Part shown: positions 7,895 through 15,913 of the stretch, one piece after another
Layout of the letters: each line of letters opens with the position of its first letter
Position numbering within the stretch: position 1 is the first letter of the stretch
From: Nocardioides sp. Root240
GTDB taxonomy: Bacteria > Actinomycetota > Actinomycetes > Propionibacteriales > Nocardioidaceae
Reading direction: 5' to 3'
DNA: 42,027 bases
Assembly (NCBI RefSeq): GCF_001428825.1
Contig: NZ_LMIT01000010.1
Coordinates: 92,049 to 134,075 of the forward strand
Made by a program: the position numbers and the translations under genes
Notes under the pieces: model-generated
What the model was told of the DNA's origin: nothing
Seen by the model: the letters and a program-made list of their open reading frames with translations, nothing else
The model's database searches: none

Positions 7895-8934
7895 GCGGAC
7901 TCCTTGTGGGGGTGGGGTGGGGCGAGGCGCTCGCGCCAGGTCGTCGCGACGTGGCAGGCGGCCTGCCGGGCAGGGGCGTGCGGGAGCGGAGCCGGGCGCG
8001 GCTGGTCGGCGCACGCGTCGTGGACGAACGGGCACCGGTGCGCGAACCCACAGCCGAGGTCGGCGGGCCACGCCGGCGCATCCGGCGCAGGCTTGAGCTG
8101 GTCGGGTCGCAGCCGGTCCTCGTCGCCGATGCTCGGCGCCGACGCGGTGAGCAGGGCCGTGTAGGGGTGGGCCGGGTCCTCGAGTACGTCGCGGATCGGG
8201 CCCTGCTCGACGATCCGGCCGCGGTAGAACACCGCGACCCGGTCGGCGATCCCGGCCAGGGAGCTCAGGTCGTGGGCGATGATCACGACCGCGAGGTCGA
8301 GGTCGCGGCGCAGCTGGTCGAGCAGGTTGAGCACGAGGTTGCGGTTGGACACGTCGAGCGCGGACACGGGCTCGTCGCAGAACAGCAGGCGCGGCCGGGT
8401 GCTGATCGCGCGGGCCAGCGAGGCGCGCTGCCGCTGACCGCCGGAGAGCTGGCGCGGGTGGCGGGCGAGGACGGCGTCGGGGTCGAGCCCGACCAGCCGC
8501 AGCGACTCGACCACCCGCTCCTGGCGCTCCGCACGGCTCAGCGTGCCGGCGATGTCCAGCGGCTCGCGGACGATCTCGCCGATGGTCAGGTCCGGGTCGA
8601 GCGAGCGCAGCGGGTCCTGGAAGACCAGCTGCACCTGGCCCGAGCGACGAAAGGCCCTGCGGGCGCGGCCGCGCAGGCCGCCGACGTCCGAGCCGGCGAA
8701 CGCGATCGTGCCGGCTGCCGGGGCGACGAGGCCGACGGTGGCGCGGGCGAGCGTGGTCTTCCCCGACCCGGTCTCGCCGACGATGCCGACGATCTCCCCC
8801 GGTCGTACGTCGAGGTCGGCCTCGGCCAGGGCCGCGCCCGTGCCGAGGTGGGTGCCCTTGCGCGGCGCCGCGTAGGACACCGACAGGCCGCGCACGCTCA
8901 GCAGGGGCACGGGCAGCTCGTGGGCGGTGGTCAT
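7891..8934 (-). CDS. ABC importer ATPase, DppF/OppF type
   Basis: A 347-residue ATPase subunit of a family-5 (dipeptide/oligopeptide/nickel) ABC importer, acting on the cytosolic face of the membrane. Walker A is GETGSGKTT (53-61), the Q-loop is VFQDPLRSLDP, the signature is LSGGQ (163-167) and Walker B is LLFCDEP (183-189). The C-terminal OppF-type extension has the conserved cysteine pattern GCGFAHRCPFVHDAC, which binds an iron-sulfur cluster in some members. The gene overlaps the SsuD-like gene and the partner ATPase by four bases each. With the second ATPase, two permeases and a binding protein it forms a complete importer. Confidence 0.92.
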   Translation of the reverse strand: MTTAHELPVPLLSVRGLSVSYAAPRKGTHLGTGAALAEADLDVRPGEIVGIVGETGSGKTTLARATVGLVAPAAGTIAFAGSDVGGLRGRARRAFRRSGQVQLVFQDPLRSLDPDLTIGEIVREPLDIAGTLSRAERQERVVESLRLVGLDPDAVLARHPRQLSGGQRQRASLARAISTRPRLLFCDEPVSALDVSNRNLVLNLLDQLRRDLDLAVVIIAHDLSSLAGIADRVAVFYRGRIVEQGPIRDVLEDPAHPYTALLTASAPSIGDEDRLRPDQLKPAPDAPAWPADLGCGFAHRCPFVHDACADQPRPAPLPHAPARQAACHVATTWRERLAPPHPHKESA

Positions 8935-9962
8935 GCCGGCACCTTCTGTCCGGTCGTAGCGGTCGTGGCGGTCGTGGCGGTCGTCGCGGTCGTCAGCACG
9001 CACCGGCTGGTGCGGCCGGCCCCGAGGTCGGCGACCGGCACCGGGCCGGCCGTGCAGGACGCGCTCGCCTGCGCGCAGCGCGGCGCGAACCGGCAGCCGG
9101 GCATGTCCTCGCCGGCGGCCGGCGGCTGGCCGGGGATCACGTCGAGGCGCCGGCGGTGCCAGCTGCCGATCGTCGCGACACCCATCAACGCCCGCGTGTA
9201 GGGGTGCTGCGGGTTGCGCAGCACCTCCTCCGTCGGGCCGCTCTCGACCACCTGTCCGCCGTACATCACCAGGATGCGGTCGCAGCTCTCGGCGACCACG
9301 GCGAGGTCGTGGGTGACCAGCAGCAGCGACAGTCCGTGGGTCTCGCGCAGGCGCCGCAGCAGGGCGAGGATCTCGGCCTGGATCACGACGTCGAGCGCGG
9401 TCGTCGCCTCGTCGGCGATGAGCAGCTCCGGCTCGCACGAGACCGCGATCGCGATCAGGACGCGCTGCAGCATGCCGCCGGACAGCTGGTGCGGGTACTG
9501 GTGGAAGACGCCCGCCGGGTCGTGCAGGCCGACCTCGGCGAACAGCTCGACCGAGCGCTCGTGCGCCGCGCGCCGCGAGAGACCGGTCTTGATCCGCAGC
9601 TGCTCGGCGAGCTGGTGGCCGACCGTCAGCGACGGGTTGAGGTACGACGCCGGGTCCTGGAACACCGCACCCACCCGCGCCGCGCGGACGCGGTCCCACG
9701 TCGAGCGACGGGCGCCGGTGAGCTCCACCTCGTCCGCACCGTCCCCGAGCACGATCCGGCCGGCGTCGACGCGACCGGTCGCGGGCAGCAGGCCGAGCAC
9801 GGCCCGGCAGGTGAGGGTCTTGCCGCTGCCGGACTCGCCGACCAGCCCGACGGACTCGCCGCGGCGGATGGCGAACGAGACGTCCTGGACGGCGACCAGG
9901 CCGTCCGCCACGGAGACCTGCAGGTCGTTGACCCGGAGCGTGTTCTCAGGCTGGGACGACAT
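8931..9962 (-). CDS. ABC importer ATPase, DppD/OppD type
   Basis: A 343-residue second ATPase of the same importer. Walker A is GESGSGKT (42-49), the signature is LSGG (160-163, in YPHQLSGGMLQR) and Walker B is ELLIADEAT (179-187). The C-terminal region has the OppD-type cysteine motif PGCRFAPRCAQASASC. The protein ends with an unusual run of repeated Thr-Thr-Ala triplets coded by a 9-bp tandem repeat (8952-8996). Its start at ATG 9962 lies within the end of the upstream permease gene (a 17-base overlap), so the two are translationally coupled. Confidence 0.92.
   Translation of the reverse strand: MSSQPENTLRVNDLQVSVADGLVAVQDVSFAIRRGESVGLVGESGSGKTLTCRAVLGLLPATGRVDAGRIVLGDGADEVELTGARRSTWDRVRAARVGAVFQDPASYLNPSLTVGHQLAEQLRIKTGLSRRAAHERSVELFAEVGLHDPAGVFHQYPHQLSGGMLQRVLIAIAVSCEPELLIADEATTALDVVIQAEILALLRRLRETHGLSLLLVTHDLAVVAESCDRILVMYGGQVVESGPTEEVLRNPQHPYTRALMGVATIGSWHRRRLDVIPGQPPAAGEDMPGCRFAPRCAQASASCTAGPVPVADLGAGRTSRCVLTTATTATTATTATTGQKVPA
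8952..8996 (-). repeat. 9-bp in-frame tandem repeat at the 3' end of the DppD-like gene
   Basis: Five consecutive 9-base units of the form GGTCGTNNN (plus strand) occupy 8952-8996. The middle units are GGTCGTGGC, GGTCGTGGC and GGTCGTCGC; the outer units differ at one to three positions. They encode four Thr-Thr-Ala triplets near the C-terminus of the ATPase. Because the unit is a multiple of three, slippage would alter tail length without breaking the frame. The repeat lies after the last recognisable domain, so it is probably tolerated rather than functional. Confidence 0.75.
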
Positions 9963-10848
9963 CGGGTCGCTCCTCTCGGACGGAGGTGGAGGGGGACGGG
10001 CGGGGACGGCGCCGGGGCGATGCGGTCGCGCCGGTGGCGTCGCGGATCGCGTCGGCGAGCAGGTTCAGGGACCCGACGGTCGCCATCATCAGCACGGCGG
10101 GGTACACCGGCGCCCAGGGCTGCTGCGCGAGGTAGCCGAGGTCGGATGAGAGCATCCCGCCCCACGTCGGCGCGGGCGGCGTCACGCCGAGGCCGAGGAA
10201 GGCGAGCGAGGCGACGACCAGCAGCGCGGACCCGGTGACGTGGGCGGCGGTGACGGCCACGTTCGGGAGCACCTTGCTCCAGATGTGCTTGCGCAGCGTC
10301 CACCACTCGGTGGCCCCCATCAGCTCGGCCGCCTCGACGTACTGGACCTTGCGCAGGCCCAGCGTCGCGGCCCTCGTGACGCGGTAGAAGATCGGGCTGA
10401 TCAGCACGCCGATCGCGACCATCGCCTGCTGCAGGCCGTTGCCGAGGGTGCCGGCGACGGCGATCGCGAAGACGGTGAACGGCAGCACGACGAGGGTGTC
10501 GCTGATCCGCAGCGTCACCCACTCCAGGCGCGGCCCGAGCCACGCCGAGACCAGGCCGGCCGGGACGCCGAGCAGGCCGCCGATGGCGACCGCCTCGACC
10601 GCACCGACCACGGAGAGCCGGGTGCCCTCCATCAGGCGGCTGAGCACGTCGCGCCCGACGTAGTCGGTGCCGAGCAGGTGGTCCGCGCTCGGCCCCTGCA
10701 GGACGCGGTCGGTGTACTGCTGCAGCGGGTCGTGGGGCGCCAGGGCTCCGCCGAACAGGGCGAGGAAGCCGACGCCGGCCAGGACCAGCAGGGCGAAACG
10801 GGCGCTGGGCACCCGCCACAGGGCGAGGATCGTCGTGGGGTGGGTCAT
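9946..10848 (-). CDS. ABC importer permease, DppC/OppC type
   Basis: A 300-residue membrane permease of a family-5 importer. The N-terminal helix (FALLVLAGVGFLALFGG) is followed by the DppC-type segment PLQQYTDRVLQGPSADHLLGTDYVGRDVLSR. Core helices follow, and the EAA loop that docks on the ATPase is EAAELMGATEWWTLRKHI. The C-terminus has the typical APTWGGMLSSDLGYL segment and then a polar arginine-rich tail (about residues 274-300). It overlaps the other permease gene by four bases and the DppD-like gene by 17. Confidence 0.92.
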   Translation of the reverse strand: MTHPTTILALWRVPSARFALLVLAGVGFLALFGGALAPHDPLQQYTDRVLQGPSADHLLGTDYVGRDVLSRLMEGTRLSVVGAVEAVAIGGLLGVPAGLVSAWLGPRLEWVTLRISDTLVVLPFTVFAIAVAGTLGNGLQQAMVAIGVLISPIFYRVTRAATLGLRKVQYVEAAELMGATEWWTLRKHIWSKVLPNVAVTAAHVTGSALLVVASLAFLGLGVTPPAPTWGGMLSSDLGYLAQQPWAPVYPAVLMMATVGSLNLLADAIRDATGATASPRRRPRPSPSTSVREERPDVVPA

Positions 10849-11915
10849 GACGCGGCTCCTACGGTCGTGCCGTCGCCGCGGCGGGCGACCGGGTTGAGCA
10901 GGGTCTGGAGCACGTTGATCACCAGGCTGGCGGCGACCACGACGACGGCGGTGACGAGCAGCGTCCCCAGCACGACCGGTACGTCGCCGCGCTCGGCGGA
11001 CTGCAGGGCGAGCTGCGCGACGCCGGGGAGCCCGAAGAGCTTCTCGGTCATCACGGCACCGCCGATGATGAGCGGGATGGCGAGGCCGATCACCGCGAGG
11101 GTCGGGCCGGCGGCATTGCGCAGCACGTGCCCGAACAGGACCCGACGGCGGCCGAAGCCCCGCATCTCGGCCCCGATCGCGTAGTTCTCGCGCAGCTCCC
11201 CGGTGAGCGACGTGCGCAGCTGGCGGGCGATCGACGCGGCGACGTCGAGGCTCAGGGCGAGGCCGGGCAGGATCGAGAAGCGCAGCCACTCCAGCGGGTC
11301 CTGGCCGATCGGCACGTAGCCGCCGGCCGGCAGCACCTGCAGCTTGACGGCGAAGACGACGATCAGCGCCATGCCGATCACGAACGGCGGCAGCGTCCCC
11401 AGCAGGGAGCACACCAGCGTGACCACGCGGTCGAACACACCGCCGTTGCTCAGCGCGGCGCCGATGCCGGCACCGCCGCCGATCAGGATCGCCAGCACCA
11501 GCGCGAGGGCGGCGATCGACAGGTCGACCGGCAGCGCGGTGCGGATGCTGTCGGTGACCGGGATCGTCGTGAACCAGGAGCGACCGAGGTCGCCGGTCAG
11601 CGCGTGCCCGACCCAGCTGAAGTACTGCGCGACGAGCGAGCGGTCGAGGCCGAACTCGTGGTTGAGCCGGTCGATGTCCTCCTGCGTCGCGGTCTCCCCG
11701 AGCGCGGCGGCGGCAGGGTTGCTGTCGCTCAGCGCACCGAGGGCGAAGGTGATCACGGACGCCAGCAGGAGCACGGTGACCGTGACGGCCACGATGCCGG
11801 CCAGCGAGCGCAGCCACGGAAGCGTGCGTCGTACGGCGGCCGCGACCGCCCCGCCGGCGCCGCCGACGGCAGTGGCCGCGCCGGTCGCCGGCGAGGCGGG
11901 TGCGGCGATGCTCAC
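10845..11915 (-). CDS. ABC importer permease, DppB/OppB type
   Basis: A 356-residue permease, the partner of the DppC-like protein. The DppB-type features are a long periplasmic loop after helix 1 (LGETATQEDIDRLNHEFGLDRSL and the following WVGHALTGDLGRSW), helices through the core, and an EAA-like loop (ENYAIGAEMRGFGRRRVLFGHVLRNA). The C-terminus includes the family element VMTEKLFGLPGVAQL. The N-terminal 30 residues are Ala/Gly-rich and may be cytosolic. The start is GTG 11915, which overlaps the stop of the binding-protein gene (GTGA). Confidence 0.92.
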   Translation of the reverse strand: MSIAAPASPATGAATAVGGAGGAVAAAVRRTLPWLRSLAGIVAVTVTVLLLASVITFALGALSDSNPAAAALGETATQEDIDRLNHEFGLDRSLVAQYFSWVGHALTGDLGRSWFTTIPVTDSIRTALPVDLSIAALALVLAILIGGGAGIGAALSNGGVFDRVVTLVCSLLGTLPPFVIGMALIVVFAVKLQVLPAGGYVPIGQDPLEWLRFSILPGLALSLDVAASIARQLRTSLTGELRENYAIGAEMRGFGRRRVLFGHVLRNAAGPTLAVIGLAIPLIIGGAVMTEKLFGLPGVAQLALQSAERGDVPVVLGTLLVTAVVVVAASLVINVLQTLLNPVARRGDGTTVGAAS

Positions 11916-13462
11916 GAGGTCGACACCCCCTCGAAGCGACGCAGGCTCGGCGACTTCGGCAGCTCGGAGACGCCCTTGCGGGCGATGATCGACGGCGTCA
12001 GGTAGAGGAAGGTGTTGGGGAAGCTCGTGACCGCGATCCTCGTCGCCTCCTGGAGCAGCGCCGGGTACGACGGGTCGTCGGTCGGCGTCTCCTTGACCTT
12101 CTTCAGCTGCGCCTCGAGCTTGGCGTTGGTCTGCCGCGCCGGGTTCATGAGCCCCTCGGCGCCGAAGAGCACCTGGAAGGCCTGCACCGGCGACTCGCGG
12201 CCCGCGAAGCCGTCGTAGGTCAGGGCCTTGGCGCGCTCGATGTAGACGAGCTGGGTGTGCTGGGTGCCCGGGATGTTCTCGATCCTCGCGTCGATGCCCA
12301 CCTCCTTGAGCTGGGCCTGGATCAGCTCGACCGCGGCCGGGGCGAAGCCCGAGCTGGTCAGCACGGCCGGGACCGGCTTGGTGTAGCCGGCGTCGGCGAG
12401 CAGCTGGCGCGCCTTGTCCGGGTCGTGGGCGTAGATGTCCGCGAGCTCGGGGTTGTAGCCGACGTACCCGGGCGGGAAGGGCTGGTAGTTGACGTCACCG
12501 ATGCCGAAGTTGGCGACCTCCTTGATCTTCTCGCGGTCGATGGCGAACTTGAGCGCCTCGACGACGGCAGGGTCGTTCCACGGTGCCTTGCCCGCGTGGA
12601 CGTCGAGCACGCTGACGAACATCGACTCGAGGACCTGCACGTCCAGCCCGGCGTCCTTGGCCTGCTGGACCTGCGCACCGCCGAGCCGGGCCAGGTTGTA
12701 CTGGCCGGACTGCACGGCGGCGACCACGGTCGCCGGGTCCGCCTGCGGGTACAGCTCGAAGTTGTCGACCTTGATCTCGTCGGCCGCGAAGAAATTCGGG
12801 TTCTTCTTCGCCGACGCGTGGTCGTTCTGGACGTACTTGGTGACCTGGAAGGGGCCCGAGCCGGCGGGCTGGGTGGCCAGCGACGCTGCGTCCTTCTCGA
12901 ACACCGCCGGGTTGACGACCATGCCGGTCTTGCCGGCGAAGAGCAACGGGTACTGGTAGTCGACCTCGCTCAGCTCCACCACGACGTCGCGGGCGCCGGA
13001 GGCCGTGACCTTCTTGATCGTCTTCATCTGCGGCGCGATGAGCGAGCCGGACTGGGTGCGGCCGCGCTCGATCGACTTCGCGACGGCGGTGGCGTCCAGC
13101 GGGCTGCCGTCGCTGAACTTCAGGCCCGCGCGCAGGGTGAAGGTGACCTTCTTGCCCGACGCGTCGTACTTCCAGGACTCGGCGAGCCACGGGATGGCGT
13201 TGCCCTGCTGGTCCAGCGCCGTGATCGGGTCGTAGGCGAGCGCCAGCATCTGCACGTCGGAGCCGGCCGAGGAGGTGACCGGGTCCCAGGTGGTCGGCAG
13301 CTGCCAGGCCCACTTGATGGTGCCGGCGCCGCCGCCGGAACCGGTGCCGGTCGACGTGCCGCCGCAGGCCTCGAGCGCCAGGATCAGGCCGGCGCCGAGG
13401 CTGGCGCCCAGGAAGGCACGGCGGTTGAGGTTCGTGGCGGGCTGGCGGGTACGGAGGGACAT
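11912..13462 (-). CDS. ABC importer substrate-binding lipoprotein, family 5 (DppA/OppA type)
   Basis: A 516-residue extracellular binding protein. The N-terminus has a twin-arginine motif (NRRAFLG, Arg14-Arg15), a hydrophobic stretch and a lipobox LEAC with Cys33, so it is probably exported by Tat and anchored as a lipoprotein. The mature protein has the family-5 pattern: [22 protein letters not shown], then [27 protein letters not shown] and [11 protein letters not shown]. It has few sulfur residues (one Cys, about six Met). The gene lies 86 bases after the LLM gene, with a hairpin in the gap, and leads the overlapping ABC cluster. The ligand is unknown; monooxygenases on both sides suggest the compound they oxidise. 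Confidence 0.92.
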   Translation of the reverse strand: MSLRTRQPATNLNRRAFLGASLGAGLILALEACGGTSTGTGSGGGAGTIKWAWQLPTTWDPVTSSAGSDVQMLALAYDPITALDQQGNAIPWLAESWKYDASGKKVTFTLRAGLKFSDGSPLDATAVAKSIERGRTQSGSLIAPQMKTIKKVTASGARDVVVELSEVDYQYPLLFAGKTGMVVNPAVFEKDAASLATQPAGSGPFQVTKYVQNDHASAKKNPNFFAADEIKVDNFELYPQADPATVVAAVQSGQYNLARLGGAQVQQAKDAGLDVQVLESMFVSVLDVHAGKAPWNDPAVVEALKFAIDREKIKEVANFGIGDVNYQPFPPGYVGYNPELADIYAHDPDKARQLLADAGYTKPVPAVLTSSGFAPAAVELIQAQLKEVGIDARIENIPGTQHTQLVYIERAKALTYDGFAGRESPVQAFQVLFGAEGLMNPARQTNAKLEAQLKKVKETPTDDPSYPALLQEATRIAVTSFPNTFLYLTPSIIARKGVSELPKSPSLRRFEGVSTS

Positions 13463-13515
13463 CGAGGTCTCTTTCGTGCGGTGTTCTCGGGTGGATGGGT
13501 ACGACGGGTGTCCGA

Positions 13516-13540
13516 GCGCCCGGTGGGTGCGACCGGGCGC
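13516..13540 (-). terminator. Hairpin between LLM monooxygenase and binding-protein genes
   Basis: A perfect 9-bp inverted repeat, GCGCCCGGT and ACCGGGCGC, with a 7-base loop lies 8 bases after the LLM stop in the direction of transcription. No T-run follows, so it is not a classic intrinsic terminator. It may weaken read-through or protect an mRNA end, which is common next to genes for abundant binding proteins. Confidence 0.5.
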
Positions 13541-13548
13541 CCGGAGCT

Positions 13549-14904
13549 CTAGGGGGTCACCGCCGCGGCGCGGGCCGCGGTGTGACGGTTGACCGGGACG
13601 GGGAGCCCGAGATGTCCCCGCAGGGTGGTCGCTTCGTAGTCGGCGCGGAACACGCCGCGCTCCTGGAGGATCGGCACGACCTCGTCGACGAAGCGACGGA
13701 AGTTGGCCGGGTGGTCGACGCCGACGTTGAAGCCGTCGCAGGCGCGGGCCTCCCACCACTCGACGAGCTTGTCGGCGACGGTGGCGGCGGAGCCGACGAA
13801 CTCGCTCTTGCGGAAGTAGCGTGTCGCCTCGACGGTCTGGCGCAGCGTCCAGCCGTTCTCGACGGCACGCTCGGTGACGGCCTTGGCCTGGGTGAAGAAC
13901 GAGCGGCGCCCGTGCTCGAGGGTCTCGGCCGGGAAGGGCGCGTCGAGGTCGTACTGGGTGAAGTCGTGCCAGCCGAACGGGCGGCCGAACTCCTCGAGCG
14001 CGGCCTCGAAGGTGTGGTCGCGGTCGTTGTTGAAGGCCTCGATCTCGCGGGCCTCCTCGTCGGTGTCGCCGACGACGACCTTGATGCCGGGCATGATCAC
14101 GAGCTCGTCGGGGTTGCGGCCGAACTTCGTGCGGGCGCGGGTCTTGAGGTCGTCGTAGAACGCCTGGCCGGCAGGGATGTCGGGCGCGTGGGTGAAGATC
14201 CCCTCCCCCACGCTGGCGCCGAGGTCGCGGCCCTGGTCGGAGTCGCCGGCCTGGAAGACGACCGGGTGGCCCTGCGGCGAGCGGACCAGGTTGAGCGGGC
14301 CGCGGACCTTGAAGTGCTCGCCCTCGTGGTCGAGGACGTGCTGCTTGGTGCGATCGAGGAAGACGCCGCTCTCCCGGTCGCGGACGAAGGCGTCGTCCTC
14401 GTAGGAGTCCCACAGCGCGCGGGCGAGCTCGACGAACTCCTGCGCCCGGCCGTAGCGGGTGTCGTAGTCGTAGTGCTCCTCGAGCCCGTAGTTGGTCGCG
14501 GTCCCGGCGTCGCCGGTGGTGACCACGTTCCAGCCCGCGCGACCGCCGCTGATCAGGTCGAGGGAGCCGAGGCGTCGTACCAGGTTGAAGGGGCTGTTGA
14601 AGCTCGTCGTCGCGGTGCCCACCAGCCCGATCCGGCTGGTCTGGGTGGCGAGCGCGCTGAGCAGGGTCAGCGGCTCGAGCCGGTTGAGGTAGTGGGGCGG
14701 CGAGTACGGCGTGATGAACTGGCTGTCGACGATGAAGACGAGGTCGAAGCGCCCCCGCTCGGCCAGCTGCGCGATCTCGATGAACCACGCGATGCTCACG
14801 CTCGCATCGCCCGGGATCTCGGGGTCGAGCCACAGCGTGTGGCTGCCCGGACCACCCGTGCCGTAGGGCACCGCACCCAGGTGGATCTGCCGCGTCGAGG
14901 CCAT
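13549..14904 (-). CDS. LLM flavin-dependent monooxygenase, NtaA/SnaA/DszA/SoxA type
   Basis: A 451-residue FMNH2-dependent monooxygenase of the family that includes nitrilotriacetate monooxygenase A, pristinamycin IIA synthase A and the dibenzothiophene-sulfone monooxygenase DszA. Diagnostic blocks are HLGAVPYGTGGPGSHTLWLDP at the N-terminus, LISGGRAGWNVVTT, the ATNYGL segment with the following HYDYDTRYGRAQEF, and HPVVFQAGDSDQGRDLGA. The protein needs reduced FMN, which the reductase at 2987 could supply. It is the first gene of the operon, starting at ATG 14904 and divergent from a LysR gene. The substrate may be a sulfone, a chelator or a heterocycle. It contains one cysteine. Confidence 0.88.
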   Translation of the reverse strand: MASTRQIHLGAVPYGTGGPGSHTLWLDPEIPGDASVSIAWFIEIAQLAERGRFDLVFIVDSQFITPYSPPHYLNRLEPLTLLSALATQTSRIGLVGTATTSFNSPFNLVRRLGSLDLISGGRAGWNVVTTGDAGTATNYGLEEHYDYDTRYGRAQEFVELARALWDSYEDDAFVRDRESGVFLDRTKQHVLDHEGEHFKVRGPLNLVRSPQGHPVVFQAGDSDQGRDLGASVGEGIFTHAPDIPAGQAFYDDLKTRARTKFGRNPDELVIMPGIKVVVGDTDEEAREIEAFNNDRDHTFEAALEEFGRPFGWHDFTQYDLDAPFPAETLEHGRRSFFTQAKAVTERAVENGWTLRQTVEATRYFRKSEFVGSAATVADKLVEWWEARACDGFNVGVDHPANFRRFVDEVVPILQERGVFRADYEATTLRGHLGLPVPVNRHTAARAAAVTP

Positions 14905-15034
14905 GGACGGCTCGCTCCCTCACTCGTTCCGATGTTTGTCTACAAAATTACTCTGGTTTGAGTGAGAGATCCAACGAGGCTTCATGATCCGAACCGATCA
15001 CGCGGCGTGATCGATCAGGGATTACTCTGGTTAC
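14905..15034. promoter_or_regulatory. Divergent promoter region with 19-bp palindrome and paired direct repeats
   Basis: The gap between the LLM and LysR genes holds three structures. First, a palindrome with 9-bp arms and one central base, CGATCACGC-G-GCGTGATCG, at 14995-15013, ends 21 bases before the LysR ATG. Second, an exact 12-bp direct repeat, ATTACTCTGGTT, lies at 14947-14958 and 15021-15032, 74 bp apart (about seven helical turns); one copy ends two bases before the LysR ATG. Third, a TTTGT-CT-ACAAA dyad lies at 14935-14946. These are probably binding sites for the LysR protein and perhaps a second regulator. The region is less GC-rich than its surroundings, as expected for promoters. 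Confidence 0.6.
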
Positions 15035-15886
15035 ATGACCAAGATTCTGGACATTGCCCCGCTGCGCAGCCTCGTCGCCGTCGCGGACTGCGGCGGTTTC
15101 CAGCGCGCCGCCGACCACCTGCACCTGAGCCAGGGCGCGGTGAGCCAGCACGTACGACGTCTCGAGGGCGCGGTCGGCACCAAGCTCGTCGAGAAGCACG
15201 GGCGCGGGTCGCGCTTCACCGCGGGCGGCGAGCGCCTGGTCGGCCACGCCCGGCAAATCCTCGCCGCGCACGACGACACCCTGCGGGCCTTCGCCGTCGA
15301 GGAGGTCCCGCAGATCACGATCGGCTCGACCGAGCACGCCGCCGCCCAGCTCCTGCCGGCGCTCGCGGCCGCCCTCGATGCCGCAGGGTCCCGGTTCCGG
15401 TTCCGCATCGACCGCGGCACCCGCCTGCGCGAGGGGCTCGCGGCCGGGTCGGTCGACCTCGCGCTGATGCTCAACACCAACGACCCCGACGCGCTCGTGG
15501 TCGGCGACCTCGACCTGGCCTGGTACTCCTCCCCCACGTGGGCGCCGCCGGTCGCCCCCGCGCCGGTGCCGGTCGTCGCCTTCGACAGCCCGTGCACGCT
15601 GCGCAGCCGAGCCCTCGAGACGCTCGCCGCGCACGGGGTTCCCGCGGTCATCGGCGCCGAGGCGATCCAGCTGGCCGGGGTCCAGGCAGCCGTCGGCGCC
15701 GGTCTCGGCGTCGCCCTGATGGCCACGCTCGGTCAGACGCCCGAGGGCCTGGTCCGGCGCGACGACCTGCCGACCCCCGAGCCGATCCGGTTGCACGTGT
15801 GCTCCCGTCCCGGCCTGCCGACCGAGGCCGCCGAGGCGACGGCGGCGGCACTGCGACCCCTGCTCGCCGTCAGGTCCATGGCCTGA
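15035..15886 (+). CDS. LysR-family regulator of the organosulfur-type operon
   Basis: A 283-residue LysR-type regulator, slightly short for the family. The winged helix-turn-helix is AVADCGGFQRAADHLHLSQGAVSQHVRRLE (split by residues 18-47), followed by a linker helix and a substrate-binding domain beginning near ITIGSTEHAAAQLLPAL. ATG 15035 has no Shine-Dalgarno, so the mRNA may be leaderless. It is divergent from the LLM gene and converges with the acyl-CoA synthetase gene 27 bases away. The layout suggests it activates the twelve-gene operon, perhaps with an operon substrate or a sulfur-status signal as coinducer. Confidence 0.87.
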   Translation: MTKILDIAPLRSLVAVADCGGFQRAADHLHLSQGAVSQHVRRLEGAVGTKLVEKHGRGSRFTAGGERLVGHARQILAAHDDTLRAFAVEEVPQITIGSTEHAAAQLLPALAAALDAAGSRFRFRIDRGTRLREGLAAGSVDLALMLNTNDPDALVVGDLDLAWYSSPTWAPPVAPAPVPVVAFDSPCTLRSRALETLAAHGVPAVIGAEAIQLAGVQAAVGAGLGVALMATLGQTPEGLVRRDDLPTPEPIRLHVCSRPGLPTEAAEATAAALRPLLAVRSMA

Positions 15887-15913
15887 CGGCGGCGGATCTC
15901 GTCGACCCCGGCC

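Noticed and set aside
8952..8996. CRISPR array
   Set aside because: The repeat unit is 9 bases with no spacers and lies in frame inside an ABC ATPase gene.
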